The position numbers and the translations under genes were made by a program. DNA of 64,000 nt, taken from Cytophagales bacterium (GTDB lineage Bacteria; Bacteroidota; Bacteroidia; Cytophagales; Cyclobacteriaceae). Below are positions 44,792 through 54,553 of this stretch, one piece after another (position 1 is the stretch's first letter; each line of letters begins with the position of its first letter). The stretch lies in the NCBI GenBank assembly GCA_033344775.1, contig JAWPMT010000005.1, positions 186,001 through 250,000 on the forward strand, read 5' to 3'. The notes beneath the pieces were generated by a model that saw only the letters and a program-made list of their open reading frames with translations, did no database searches and had not been told where the DNA came from.

Positions 44792-45808
44792 TCAAAGAGA
44801 ATTTCTTGTGACCAACCTTGTAGGGATGGTTACGGCTTTTGGGTTACCCATGTCTGCTATACGCTTAGCGGTTTCCTTTGCCATGTCTGTAAAGCTTGTG
44901 GAAATGGTTGTGATCCCATCAAAGATCAGGTCCTTCATGATATGGTCATTGAAGGATAACAGGCCAATGTCTCTACCAATATCCAGCGACTCATTACGGC
45001 AATCCAGTAAGATGTTCCACATGTCTGCATCACTGATAAAAACATAAAGTGAACCTTTTTGCACAGCACCCGCCTCATATTGATTTTGAACCTCTGCATT
45101 AAGGTTGTGCTCCCCTACCAGCTGATTGAAAGCTTCTAGCACTCCTTCGGGATAATCCCGATCTGATCGATAAAACAGGACCACTTTTTCAAAAGCCTGA
45201 ATTCTTGGTAACAATTCGATCATGAGCGCTTTGGTAGCATGCTGGAATTCCTGAGTAACGTAGTTGTACTCCTTACCAATGGGAAGATTCCTATCCACAA
45301 TCACCAGTTTTTCAGGTGGTATCCTTTTCAGTTGTTCAGCAACCGTTGGGTCTTCTATCGGAGCAATCACGTAGATACCGTATTTACCATAGATATTATT
45401 CAGGATACTTTCAAAAACCTGCAGGTTACTATGATGAAAGAACACATCAATCTGCACACTCTCACCTAATTCCGCTCTTAGCGTGTTGTAAAATGCTTCC
45501 TGGAATCGCTCGAAAGCATACATCAACAAAGCAACTTTCTTGCGCTGATGAGTTTCCTTACTAATGATAAAGTAACCTTTATTCTTTTTCGACTCGACCA
45601 AGCCCCGGTCTTTCAATTCCTCGTAGGCATTGACGATGGTCTTACGCGCATACCCTACTTCTTCTACCATCACATTGATGGATGGCAATTGATCCCCTAC
45701 TTTCAAAAATTCCTGATCAATCGCTTCAATGACCCCATTGATGATCTGTTCATGCTTGGAAAGAGTGTGTATGCTTCGTAATCGATGGATGTAAGACGCT
45801 AAAGTCAT
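44792..45808 (-). CDS. GntR-type transcriptional regulator with periplasmic-binding-like sensor domain
   Basis: A 338-residue cytoplasmic regulator. An N-terminal GntR winged helix (about 20-85: VGDQLPSINVMVEEVGYARKTIVNAYEELKDRGLVES) is joined to a LacI/periplasmic-binding-protein-like ligand domain (about 95-335: KKVALLMYAF, GIYVIAPIEDP, KLVIVDRNLP, DIGLLSFNDHIMKDL). The LacI-like part binds a sugar or derivative. It lies upstream of susC in the same orientation with 131 bp between, which contains the susC promoter and repeats, so it most likely controls the susCD-galactosidase operon. Activator versus repressor cannot be told. Confidence 0.88.
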   Translation of the reverse strand: MTLASYIHRLRSIHTLSKHEQIINGVIEAIDQEFLKVGDQLPSINVMVEEVGYARKTIVNAYEELKDRGLVESKKNKGYFIISKETHQRKKVALLMYAFERFQEAFYNTLRAELGESVQIDVFFHHSNLQVFESILNNIYGKYGIYVIAPIEDPTVAEQLKRIPPEKLVIVDRNLPIGKEYNYVTQEFQHATKALMIELLPRIQAFEKVVLFYRSDRDYPEGVLEAFNQLVGEHNLNAEVQNQYEAGAVQKGSLYVFISDADMWNILLDCRNESLDIGRDIGLLSFNDHIMKDLIFDGITTISTSFTDMAKETAKRIADMGNPKAVTIPTRLVTRNSL

Positions 45809-45943
45809 GTATTGGCAGTCAAAATTGCGATCGGTTCATTCGCACTACAAAATTGACGCAGTTTACGTAAAAATCCATGGTTATGAAAATATGGTTGTTT
45901 TAGAACAGCATTTTGAAACATGAACCAATGAATAACGGGGCAT

Positions 45944-47413
45944 TCAGAGTTTGGCCAACTCTTCTGCCAGCATTTGTTGGTAGTCCTTCTTCTCTATTCT
46001 TGTTGGTGGTGCCACTCGACTATCACAATCAAAAACCGAACATCGTTCACATGTAGTATTTACTGTTTTAGTCTTGATAGCTGGGTCTTTGATAAAGTTA
46101 AAAGTCCCTTTGAGCTTTTCCGACATCAGTAAACCCAGGGTAATACTGCTCGGAGCAGCTTGATTGAAGCCTTCCGGCTGAGCAACGGAAATACAGAAGT
46201 AAGAGCGGTCTGTTTGCCAGTAATTCGAAATCTGAGCATCGGTTAGGTATTCTGATTTTCTGCTTCGGATGTTTTTTACAGTACTGATAGAAACCCACCG
46301 ATGACACAAGTGCTCATGCACTTCATTGTGATAAGGTGACTGCAACTGTGATAGATGTAACTCCTTGGTGATGTCAAAATTCACCATGTCCTTTGTACCT
46401 GCTAGTTTAATGAAAAACAGATCTTTGATCTCAAAATGATGAGGTAACAAATTCGTCAGGCGTTGAAATAGTGTTTCAGGAGTAACCTGGTATTTATCCA
46501 GCAAATCTGAGATCAACTCCGAGGACCAATCAGAGGCACGGGCCAATTGGTGAATGTCCTTGACCATCTCCTCTTCTTCCATAAGCAAAGCCGCCGCAAA
46601 ATAGGATGATCGAAAATTATTGAAGAGCTTTTCAAATGAAACCTCGCGATCCAATTCTGTTTCTAAAGGCCGATCTTCAATACCCAGGAATTGAAACCCT
46701 AACTCCTTTGCCAACAAGAACCGTCTTTGACTTTCACTTAAACCATCATTTAAATAGAGGACTTTCTTCTCTGGTTGATAATAAGAACGAAAACGATTGA
46801 GCTTTTCATGCTGACCAAGCGCCCTCATATCGATGGTGATACCATACGACTTAAGCAAACCTTCCAGCCTTCCAGGTGAACAAGCAATTGGAATGGGTGA
46901 TGATTGCTGCTCTCGAAAGGCTTTGACAGCCACTTCTACTGTAGAGAAATAATTGTCGTGTATATCCTGGAATGAGCGGAGCGCAATGCGATAAAACTGT
47001 TCCTTTTCTATCTGATAGCTTCGGGTCATTTTTAGGACCGTACTGATGATCGCACTGAATCGATCCGGTGAATTCGTAAATACATCGATGAGCTTTTCAA
47101 GGCTTACCCCAAACTGCTCCAGTGGAAAATGCTTGAAGAAATCAGAATTGAGCAACTCGATGACTGGCTGGAGCTTTTTATCGCTCTTAAGACTCACCAA
47201 TTCATCATATTCCAGATTAAACACCTGAGCCAGTTTAGCAATCTTAGCAGGCTTAGGATATTTCTTACCTTTCTCTATGTCATTGAGATAAGAAACTGAA
47301 AGCCCGGTTTCATCCGATATCTTCTGGTAAGAGGTTTTATTCGATAACCGCAGCATTCGGACTTTGAATCCAAGGATCAGTTTGGCAATGTCATTATCGG
47401 TGATCATAAACAA
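45944..47413 (-). CDS. RamB/ScfR-type regulator: XRE HTH with IrrE-like domain
   Basis: A 489-residue regulator. Residues about 15-72 are a Cro/CI-type HTH (YQKISDETGLSVSYLNDIEKGKKYPKP). Residues about 175-270 are an IrrE/ImmA-like segment (LSESQRRFLLAKELGFQFLG) in which the metalloprotease HExxH is replaced by AKELG, so it should be catalytically dead. The C-terminus (DUF2083-like) holds the cysteine pattern CERCSVFDC. Homologues (RamB in Corynebacterium, ScfR-like short-chain acyl-CoA regulators) control acetate and glyoxylate genes. It is divergent from aceB-aceA, matching that role. The ligand is probably an acyl-CoA (family inference). Confidence 0.88.
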   Translation of the reverse strand: MFMITDNDIAKLILGFKVRMLRLSNKTSYQKISDETGLSVSYLNDIEKGKKYPKPAKIAKLAQVFNLEYDELVSLKSDKKLQPVIELLNSDFFKHFPLEQFGVSLEKLIDVFTNSPDRFSAIISTVLKMTRSYQIEKEQFYRIALRSFQDIHDNYFSTVEVAVKAFREQQSSPIPIACSPGRLEGLLKSYGITIDMRALGQHEKLNRFRSYYQPEKKVLYLNDGLSESQRRFLLAKELGFQFLGIEDRPLETELDREVSFEKLFNNFRSSYFAAALLMEEEEMVKDIHQLARASDWSSELISDLLDKYQVTPETLFQRLTNLLPHHFEIKDLFFIKLAGTKDMVNFDITKELHLSQLQSPYHNEVHEHLCHRWVSISTVKNIRSRKSEYLTDAQISNYWQTDRSYFCISVAQPEGFNQAAPSSITLGLLMSEKLKGTFNFIKDPAIKTKTVNTTCERCSVFDCDSRVAPPTRIEKKDYQQMLAEELAKL

Positions 47414-47539
47414 AGAGAGTTTACCAGAGAAAACTTTTCAATTAATTCCGTCTTCGCAAGATGAATTGTCAGTTATTAAGAAACCTTAAATCCTGAACCG
47501 AAGCGACCTCTGATGGAAGTCTCCACTCCCTTACGGAAA

Positions 47540-47599
47540 GATTGCTTCACTATGCCGGGTGGCCGACGGTCCGCCGCTGCGGTGCCATCGCAATGACGC
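47540..47599. repeat. REP-like imperfect palindrome
   Basis: On the minus strand the element reads CATTGCGATGG ... GAAGCAATC, the outer pattern of widespread bacterial REP-like repeats. The GC-rich core (GGCCGACGGTCC) contrasts with the AT-rich surroundings. It sits in the 296-bp gap between the RamB-like gene and aceB. No second copy was seen in the window. Confidence 0.45.
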
Positions 47600-47657
47600 A
47601 ATATCATCATTTCAAAATCAGTACGAAAATAGTTCAAAAAAAGAATAAAATAATATT

Positions 47658-47695
47658 AGCGGAATTTCCGCTTTTAGAATAAATTACTATATTTG
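47658..47695 (+). promoter_or_regulatory. aceBA promoter with 15-bp palindromic operator
   Basis: TATATTTG (47688-47695) is a perfect -7 box 14 nt before the aceB ATG. The -33 position is occupied not by TTTG but by the palindrome AGCGGAA-T-TTCCGCT (47658-47672). This is the layout of an activated or repressed promoter, with the divergent RamB-type regulator the obvious candidate to bind. Confidence 0.6.
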
Positions 47696-47709
47696 GAAAA
47701 ATTTCATTC

Positions 47710-49611
47710 ATGTCAGCGATATTCATCTCCCCTAAAAGCCAGGAGCAATTCCCGGATATTTATACCAAAGAGGCCATAAAAGCTCTAAATGCTCTGGCCC
47801 CTTTGAATGTGGAACAAGCAGCCTTGATGCAACTCCGAAATCAACGAAGACAGGCGCGTATCAAGGACAATTCACCATTAGGTTTTTTACCTGGAGATGT
47901 AAGAATTCCGGGAATCGGAAAAACAGTAGATGAAATCAGAAACGGAGATTTTGAATGCAGCATCATTCCTCATGACCTCAAATGTCAATGGATACAGGGA
48001 ACTGGTCCAGCTGCGCGACCCAATGCACCTACCCAGAAAAGTATCAGAAACGTGGCTTATGCCCTACTTTCAGGAGCTGACGGATGGATGTTTGACGGAG
48101 AAGATGCTTTAGGACAGATCGATACCATGTCGCTGGACAATCAGCGAAATCTAAAACTGGCCATAAATCGGGATCCCCTATTCATGGAATCGGCTAGTGA
48201 AGTGGCCATTGAAATGAATGCATGGTCCGAAAATTTCCTGGGTAAGAAGATCATCAATGATTGGAAGTCTCAACTGGATTATACCACAGTCATATTTCGA
48301 GCACGAGGCTTACACCTATCAGATCGCCATATCTGCGACGTTGATGGAAATCCATTTTCAGCCTCCATTGTTGACCTAACACTATATATTGTCAACAATT
48401 ACCAGACGCACTTCAAAAACGGATCGTCCCTGGTGGTATACCTGCCGAAGATCCAAACTGCAGAAGAAGCAGCTTTTTGGAACAAGCTACTAACAAAACT
48501 TGAAGAGCACCTACAACTCGCTGTAGGAACCATAAAAGCTTACGTCCTTATTGAGCAATTGGAAGCTACTTTTCAACTACTGGAGATTCGTGCTGCATTA
48601 GGTAACCACTTCGTTGGTTTCAACACCGGAAGATGGGACTACATCAATAGCGTTTCAGATGCCCTGGCCGGAGACTCAAATTTCATCAATCCGAATATTG
48701 AAGCCATCGGGATGACTTATGCTTACATGGCTGCCTATGAGGATCGGGTTCGTCGGGCGGTGAATACGCCAGATCGAAATGGCAACTTCAGTTTATGGCA
48801 AGGAGGCATGGAACCAAACATTCCGGTAGGATCAGAAACGGGTGTACAAGCGAGCATGAAAAAAGCCATGAATGGTGCGATTCGAGAACGACAATCCGGC
48901 GCCTCCGGAAAGTGGGTTGCTCATTGGAAAATGGTGCACATCATTCGACCAGTTTGGGAAGCTTCAGGTGAGATCAATCAACTTGGAAGGCAATTCGGAG
49001 AACTAACCCATACCCTCGAAGATGCGAAAGCACTGTCGGAGTTAGCCCCAGCGCCCAGGACCATTCAGGGCGCAAGAAACCTGTTAAGTGTTGCCCTTCA
49101 GTACGGAAATGCCTTTTTACGAGGATTCCAGGCCGCGGCCTTAAAACCAGCCGACTTTTTTACGGATGATGATGTACTGTATCTCATGGAAGACATGGCA
49201 ACAGGCGAAATCCGGGTCAGCGTACTGTGGGAATGGCTCCATAAAGGAGGAAAGCTAACTGTGGGCGATCCAACACTTGGATTCGATGAAGGAGATACAT
49301 TCACTTTTCAGGTTTATGAACAACTTCTAGCAGAAGAGTACGAGAAATTGTTACAGGCTAAAAACAAAGACGTTCACGAGGACTCAAAAACCACTACCCT
49401 ACCAATCGCTCGATTGATCGTGGACACTTGCCTAAGAGAAAAGACCAAGGCTCCCTGGTACATTGATTTATTGAACCTGAACCTGAATAACGATGACTTG
49501 AAAGAAGCGCAAAAGAGAATCAGCACCTACTTCGATGAACTAAAATCTACTGGGAATCGAATCACGAAGAATCCCGACCTCAATCCTTTAGAAAATCAAT
49601 TATCCAATTAA
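47710..49611 (+). CDS. aceB: Malate synthase A
   Basis: Condenses glyoxylate with acetyl-CoA to malate, the second step of the glyoxylate bypass. Family motifs: [14 protein letters not shown], the barrel strand [28 protein letters not shown] with the catalytic-site glutamate, [10 protein letters not shown] and [15 protein letters not shown]. At 633 residues it is about 100 longer than E. coli AceB; the extra length is spread through the C-terminal region ([15 protein letters not shown] and a polar tail) and no separate domain is evident. Forms an operon with aceA, 13 bp downstream. Confidence 0.93.
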   Translation: MSAIFISPKSQEQFPDIYTKEAIKALNALAPLNVEQAALMQLRNQRRQARIKDNSPLGFLPGDVRIPGIGKTVDEIRNGDFECSIIPHDLKCQWIQGTGPAARPNAPTQKSIRNVAYALLSGADGWMFDGEDALGQIDTMSLDNQRNLKLAINRDPLFMESASEVAIEMNAWSENFLGKKIINDWKSQLDYTTVIFRARGLHLSDRHICDVDGNPFSASIVDLTLYIVNNYQTHFKNGSSLVVYLPKIQTAEEAAFWNKLLTKLEEHLQLAVGTIKAYVLIEQLEATFQLLEIRAALGNHFVGFNTGRWDYINSVSDALAGDSNFINPNIEAIGMTYAYMAAYEDRVRRAVNTPDRNGNFSLWQGGMEPNIPVGSETGVQASMKKAMNGAIRERQSGASGKWVAHWKMVHIIRPVWEASGEINQLGRQFGELTHTLEDAKALSELAPAPRTIQGARNLLSVALQYGNAFLRGFQAAALKPADFFTDDDVLYLMEDMATGEIRVSVLWEWLHKGGKLTVGDPTLGFDEGDTFTFQVYEQLLAEEYEKLLQAKNKDVHEDSKTTTLPIARLIVDTCLREKTKAPWYIDLLNLNLNNDDLKEAQKRISTYFDELKSTGNRITKNPDLNPLENQLSN

Positions 49612-49624
49612 ATGCAATACTGAA

Positions 49625-51886
49625 ATGAAAACTGAAAAAGAGCTGATCAACGACGCGATTGACCAGGCCCAAGCCTATTTTAATCTACCCCGATTCAAAG
49701 GTGTGAAACGACTTTTTTCGGCACGCCAGGTCGTGGAACAACAAGGCACCATTTACAATGACTACAGTATTGCGAAAGAAGCAGCCGCTGAATTCTATAA
49801 GGTCTTAAGAACCAAATTTGATCAGAAAAAACAGATCACAACCTTCGGTCCCTACACTCCTAGTCAGGCAGTTCAAATGAAACGATCCGGCATTGAAGGC
49901 ATTTATTTAGGCGGCTGGGCTACTTCTGCAAAAGGATCAGTAACAGAGGACCCGGGCGCAGACTTAGCCTCCTATCCTTTGAGTCAGGTACCTGATGAAG
50001 CAGCAGGCATTGTTCGTGCTTTATTGACTGCCGACAAAAACCAGCGATTTCAAAGGCTCCGGTTATCCGAAAAAGAAAGAGCGCTGATGCCTTTGGTAGA
50101 TTTCCGTCCATTCATCATTGCAGATGCAGATACGGGTCACGGCGGAGATGCACATGTTCGTAATTTGATTCGCAGGTTTGTAGAAGCAGGTGTGCCGGGA
50201 TATCACATTGAAGATCAGAAGCCCGGGACCAAAAAATGTGGTCATCAGGGAGGCAAGGTATTAGTCTCTTGCGATGAACAAATCAAACGGGTCAACACCG
50301 CGAGACTTCAATTAGACACAATGCGCGTACAGGGACTTATTGTTGCCAGAACAGATGCAGAAGCAGCCTCTTTGATTGAAAACATTGCAGATGAACGAGA
50401 TCAACCTTTCGTTTTAGGTGCCACCAACCTGGAAGTTCCTTCTTACAAACATGCATTCCTGGTATTACAGCAATACCTAAACGAGATCGGTGTCATCGAC
50501 ATCAAAGGGCATGAATTATATCAAATCAGTGAAACCGATGCAGGTGCAGCCCGAATCTGGCTGAAAAACGCTGGCGTCCTGAAAGCAGCGGATGAGCTTA
50601 TTCCCGAGTTGACGAGTCTAGAAAATGATGTATTTGAGAAAGCTTATAATGACATCTCTACTACCCTCGTTTCAACTTGGGAAGATGATGCAGGTGTCAT
50701 GACCTATCGGAGTGCCGTTGCCATCATTATTGAAGAACTTAGAGGCGATGGCGAAGACGTAGGCATGTGTCATCAGGAATGGTTGAAGTTCGCTAAAACG
50801 GCTTCACTTAAGGCAGCACAGGCAAAAGCGGCTGAATTAGGTATTGATGTGAAATGGGATTGCGAGTTGGCACGAACCCCTGAAGGTTACTATCAAGTAA
50901 AGGGTGGCATTCCATTCGCGATTGCAAAATCATTGGCAGTGGCTCCTTATGCGGACCTTTTATGGATGGAAACTAAAACGGCGGATTTAGAAGATGCCAG
51001 AAAGTTCGCAGAAGCCATTCATGCCATATATCCAGATCAAATGTTGGCTTATAACCTCTCACCTTCTTTCAACTGGGATACTACGGGCATGACGGAAGAA
51101 GAAATGAGTCAATTCCCGGAAGAGTTGGGCAAAATGGGTTTTGTATTCAACTTCATCACTTATGGTGGACACCAAATTGATGGGTTAGCCACAGATGAGT
51201 TCTCTAACTCTCTGCAAACCGAAGGCATGCTGGCCCTGGCCAAAGTACAGCGGAAACTAAGATTGCTTGATTCCCCATATCGTACCCCGCAATCACATGT
51301 GGGCGGACCAAGATTAGACAGTGCGCTCGCTGCTTCATCAGGTAGAACGGCTACCACCAAAGCGATGGGTAAAGGTTCCACTCAATTCCAGCACCTGAAG
51401 CAAACAGAGTTACCCAAAACCTTGCTTGCCGAGTGGATTGATACCTGGAAAGAGATGAATGACATCCGGGAGAACATTCAGGTATCGTTGAAGCCACACT
51501 TACCTGGCTCTGCTGTGATGGAATTGTCACTACTCTCTGAGCATGGCAAATTGGCAAACATCGTCTTTACCATCATGACGGATCGCAATAAGTTGAACTT
51601 GCTATCTGTTCGTGATCAGAATACGTTCCACACCAGCTTGCGCAGAAAGCGATTGATGACCATTCTACATCTGTTCCTGATCAAGCGTTATTCGACTTTT
51701 AGCATTCACTACCTCACGCCAACAGTGGATAATAGCCGTCAATGTGAAGGCATGAAACGCATGAAAATCTATAAGGATTTCTCTGAGGAAGTAGGACACA
51801 TCATTGTTGCTGATGTGAACAAGGAAGCCATTGAAAATGACCATTTCATCGACACAATTCTTGAAAAAGAAACTGTCCTAGCTTAA
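49625..51886 (+). CDS. aceA: Isocitrate lyase (long form)
   Basis: Cleaves isocitrate into succinate and glyoxylate. The catalytic KKCGH hexapeptide-type motif is present ([11 protein letters not shown]), as are [12 protein letters not shown], with the Mg2+-binding aspartates, and YHIEDQKPG. The 753-residue length belongs to the long isocitrate lyases rather than the roughly 430-residue E. coli enzyme; an insertion of about 100 residues and an extended C-terminus ([22 protein letters not shown]) account for it. Cotranscribed with aceB. It would allow growth on acetyl-CoA from phenylacetate, acetate or fatty acids. Confidence 0.95.
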   Translation: MKTEKELINDAIDQAQAYFNLPRFKGVKRLFSARQVVEQQGTIYNDYSIAKEAAAEFYKVLRTKFDQKKQITTFGPYTPSQAVQMKRSGIEGIYLGGWATSAKGSVTEDPGADLASYPLSQVPDEAAGIVRALLTADKNQRFQRLRLSEKERALMPLVDFRPFIIADADTGHGGDAHVRNLIRRFVEAGVPGYHIEDQKPGTKKCGHQGGKVLVSCDEQIKRVNTARLQLDTMRVQGLIVARTDAEAASLIENIADERDQPFVLGATNLEVPSYKHAFLVLQQYLNEIGVIDIKGHELYQISETDAGAARIWLKNAGVLKAADELIPELTSLENDVFEKAYNDISTTLVSTWEDDAGVMTYRSAVAIIIEELRGDGEDVGMCHQEWLKFAKTASLKAAQAKAAELGIDVKWDCELARTPEGYYQVKGGIPFAIAKSLAVAPYADLLWMETKTADLEDARKFAEAIHAIYPDQMLAYNLSPSFNWDTTGMTEEEMSQFPEELGKMGFVFNFITYGGHQIDGLATDEFSNSLQTEGMLALAKVQRKLRLLDSPYRTPQSHVGGPRLDSALAASSGRTATTKAMGKGSTQFQHLKQTELPKTLLAEWIDTWKEMNDIRENIQVSLKPHLPGSAVMELSLLSEHGKLANIVFTIMTDRNKLNLLSVRDQNTFHTSLRRKRLMTILHLFLIKRYSTFSIHYLTPTVDNSRQCEGMKRMKIYKDFSEEVGHIIVADVNKEAIENDHFIDTILEKETVLA

Positions 51887-51973
51887 CTATATATTCGATT
51901 TGGTTGGTCGCCATGGCTCCTTGGGCTGTGGCGGCTTCATTTTAGACCTCAGCTTGATCTTAGTAAGTTCCAT
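51887..51973 (-). CDS. Possible small ORF, 28 aa, downstream of paaK
   Basis: A 29-codon frame begins 39 bp after the paaK stop on the same strand and ends directly at the aceA stop. The product is basic and proline-rich (MELTKIKLRSKMKPPQPKEP, then W). The compact fit between two genes and protein-like composition make it worth listing, but nothing else supports translation. Confidence 0.22.
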   Translation of the reverse strand: MELTKIKLRSKMKPPQPKEPWRPTKSNI

Positions 51974-52012
51974 ATGAATGATTACGACTTAAATAACCGT
52001 TAAGTTTCAAGC

Positions 52013-53368
52013 CTATTTCCTCATATCAACAATCCGACTCAACTTCCCGCCCTGACTCATCGGTATTTCGCCTTTGTTCAGCAGCTCAATATTCATGGAA
52101 ATGCCGATATTGTCTTTGATCTTCTTTCCAAATGATCTGGCCAAATCCTGATTAGCGATCTCCACTCCTTCAGCCACTTCCACTTTTACCAGTACCTGAT
52201 CCATGGTTCCATCACGAGAAACTACTAACTGATAGTTAGGAATCAGGAAATCCATATCCTTGATCACTTCTTCCACCTGGGTGTAAAACAAATTCACGCC
52301 TCGGATAATCAACATATCATCCGCCCGACCTTTGATGGTGGACATTTTAATATGGGTCCGTTTGCCATTGGAATCGTAATGCAAGGAGCAAATGTCATTG
52401 GTCCAATACCTGAGCAATGGCATGGCTTGCTTGGTCAATGTTGTAAAAACAAGCACTCCTTCCTGCCCATAAGGAAGCGGTTCACCTGTATCCCTATCTA
52501 CTATTTCGGGAAAAAAGTGATCCTCCCAGACATAGCTACCCGTGCCCTTCTCCTCTACATCTTCCTGTGAAACTCCCGGACCAATGATCTCGCTCAAACC
52601 ATAAATATTGGTTGCTTCAACATTCAGACCTGCTTCTACTTGTGAGCGTATGGTTTCTGTCCATGGTTCTGCACCTAGCACTGCATATTTTACAGCCAAA
52701 CTACCGGTATCAATTCCTCGTTTTGTACACTCTTCGGCTAAGGTCTGCGCATAGGATGGTGTACAACAAATGACCTCCGGTTTAAAGTCCTGCAATATCA
52801 TCAATTGGCGATCCGTCATTCCTCCCGAAACCGGAATAACCGCCATACCTAGTTTGGTCGCACCTCCGTGCATACCTAACCCTCCTGTAAATAGCCCATA
52901 CCCATAGGCATTGTGTAATTTCATGCCCGGCCGAGCTCCTGCACAAACCAGTGACCGAGCTACTACCTCATCAAAAAGCGCCAGATCCTGATGATTATAG
53001 CCAACCACTGTTGGTTTCCCAGTGGTCCCGCTGGATGCATGAATTCTTCTGATCTGATCTTCAGGTTCGGCAAACAACCCATACGGATACTGATCTCTTA
53101 AGTCCGTCTTTCTAGTGAAAGGAAGCTTGGACAGGTCGTCAATCCCATTGATATCATTGGGGTGAATACCTCTTTCTGAAAGCAGCTTTCGATAAAAAGG
53201 TACATGATCGTATTGTCGCTGTAGCATGGTTTTCAATCGCTGAGACTGAAGTTTGCGTAGCTCATCTAAAGGAAGGGTTTCTCTTTCGGGGTTGTAGAGC
53301 ATGGGGTTTGGGTTAGCTGTCCTTAAGGTAATTCCATAATCATCTCCTGCAATCGAGATTACGGACAT
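52013..53368 (-). CDS. paaK: Phenylacetate-CoA ligase
   Basis: A 451-residue AMP-forming CoA ligase that activates phenylacetate, the entry step of the pathway. Motifs: IHASSGTTGKPTVVGYN (ATP/AMP phosphate loop), NAYGYGLFTGGLGMHGGA, IYGLSEIIGPGVS, IKGRADDMLIIRGVNLFYTQVEEV and a C-terminal GGKLSRIVD lysine. Length and motifs fit PaaK rather than the longer acetyl-CoA synthetases. It is separated from the paa operon by about 19 kb, and an inverted repeat covers its start. Confidence 0.95.
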   Translation of the reverse strand: MSVISIAGDDYGITLRTANPNPMLYNPERETLPLDELRKLQSQRLKTMLQRQYDHVPFYRKLLSERGIHPNDINGIDDLSKLPFTRKTDLRDQYPYGLFAEPEDQIRRIHASSGTTGKPTVVGYNHQDLALFDEVVARSLVCAGARPGMKLHNAYGYGLFTGGLGMHGGATKLGMAVIPVSGGMTDRQLMILQDFKPEVICCTPSYAQTLAEECTKRGIDTGSLAVKYAVLGAEPWTETIRSQVEAGLNVEATNIYGLSEIIGPGVSQEDVEEKGTGSYVWEDHFFPEIVDRDTGEPLPYGQEGVLVFTTLTKQAMPLLRYWTNDICSLHYDSNGKRTHIKMSTIKGRADDMLIIRGVNLFYTQVEEVIKDMDFLIPNYQLVVSRDGTMDQVLVKVEVAEGVEIANQDLARSFGKKIKDNIGISMNIELLNKGEIPMSQGGKLSRIVDMRK

Positions 53369-53401
53369 TTTTGACCCTTTTGAAATTTTAAGGTCAAAAA
53401 T
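53367..53401. promoter_or_regulatory. Inverted repeat at the paaK start
   Basis: ATTTTTGACC (53367-53376) and GGTCAAAAAT (53392-53401) are perfect 10-bp arms 15 nt apart, beginning in the paaK start codon. The motif GGTCAAAAA also occurs at the -33 end of the paa operon promoter (32569-32577), so it could be a shared site. It is AT-rich, so chance is possible. Confidence 0.35.
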
Positions 53402-53427
53402 TCCGAAATGACGGGGTTGAAAAACTT

Positions 53428-54069
53428 CTATTCCAGTTTCAACTTCTCAGGCACATCCTTCAAATGTGCGTAGGGAAACTGACCAATTTTCCTCAAGTCA
53501 TAGTAGCCATCCAGGCCTGAAATTCCTGCCGAACCCAGAGTTTCCAAATTCAATTGACCGGTTTCACTCATGGCCTCATCAGGGAAGATCAAATGCTGTA
53601 CTTTCCCGATCATTAAAATGGTCTTATTCACCCTGATCGGTATTTCATCAACCAATTCCAATCCGAACTTCAAGGGGCTTTCTTTTACAAAAGGAGCATG
53701 GAATCCCTCAATATATTCCTCCTGAAAACCACAATATTCAAACTCACTCTGCTCTTTGGGGAATTTAGCAGAAGTGAAGTGCGCATTTTCCACCATTCCA
53801 GTAGGGACATGGTTGATGGTATAGACACCCGTTGCTTTGATGTTCAAATAAGTATCCCTCGGTTTTTCATCTTGAGGACGCATGACAAAGCCAATCACTG
53901 CAGGATCACTTCCCAGGTGCACCACACTGCTAAATATTCCCACATTGGGGAAACCGTCTTCTGATTTCGTGGCAATCAAATTGGCAGGTTTGATACCTGT
54001 CATGGAATTAATCAGATTGGCTCGCTTGAAGCGTTCCATTTGCTCGATATCATGTTTTGAGTAATACAC
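53428..54069 (-). CDS. Flavin reductase-like (FMN-binding split-barrel) protein
   Basis: A 213-residue protein of the flavin-reductase-like domain family. TGIKPANLIATKSEDGFPNVGIFSSVVHLGSDPAVIGFVMR is the FMN-binding barrel opening (residues about 24-65), followed by RDTYLNIKATGVYTINHV and AHFTSAKFPKEQSEFEYCGF. Family members bind FMN and reduce flavin or act in oxygenase systems; the substrate is not predictable. It is read in the same direction as paaK with 59 bp between stop and paaK start, so it may be cotranscribed with it. Confidence 0.85.
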   Translation of the reverse strand: MYYSKHDIEQMERFKRANLINSMTGIKPANLIATKSEDGFPNVGIFSSVVHLGSDPAVIGFVMRPQDEKPRDTYLNIKATGVYTINHVPTGMVENAHFTSAKFPKEQSEFEYCGFQEEYIEGFHAPFVKESPLKFGLELVDEIPIRVNKTILMIGKVQHLIFPDEAMSETGQLNLETLGSAGISGLDGYYDLRKIGQFPYAHLKDVPEKLKLE

Positions 54070-54131
54070 TATAGATCATTTGAGGTCTTATTAATTGAAA
54101 AACCAGCATTCTCAAGTATTGTTTTGAATGA

Positions 54132-54485
54132 TTAGAATTGTTTTCTACTTGGATTGTAATGAGTCCTGAGGTAGTGAAATAGCGATTCGATTTTATATCT
54201 GTCCGAATGATCAGTCAATTTTTGTCTTGAATCAGGAAAAACAAGAATGATTTCCCGGTATCTCACACGATAACTATTGGTCCTTTCTTGCCAATAGATC
54301 AGATCTTTAAGATCATAATGCTTTTCTGAATAATGTCGTTTAATCATCAAAGAAGTACCAGAATGATTGACTTTAATGTAAATCCTTAGATTAGCCAAAA
54401 CCATCCAAAAGAAGGATGCATTCAGTAAGAATGAAAATAACACCAATTCAATCTCTGTTTGATATATCCAGATAGCATGAGTCAA
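54132..54485 (-). CDS. Small membrane protein with PH-like C-terminal region
   Basis: About 117 residues from a TTG start; the frame stays open further upstream to the end of the peptidase gene but contains no ATG, GTG or other TTG, so the start is uncertain. One or two membrane helices (LVLFSFLLNASFFWMVLANL) are followed by a beta-rich domain (SGTSLMIKRHYSEKHYDLKDLIYWQERTNSYRVRYREIILVF ... in part) that resembles bacterial PH-like domains. No named family recognised. Confidence 0.5.
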   Translation of the reverse strand: MTHAIWIYQTEIELVLFSFLLNASFFWMVLANLRIYIKVNHSGTSLMIKRHYSEKHYDLKDLIYWQERTNSYRVRYREIILVFPDSRQKLTDHSDRYKIESLFHYLRTHYNPSRKQF

Positions 54486-54553
54486 AAAATACTTACCAGC
54501 AGGAAAAAGATGGAACCCCCAAGGAAGAGACAGTAATTCACGAAATGCTTCGA

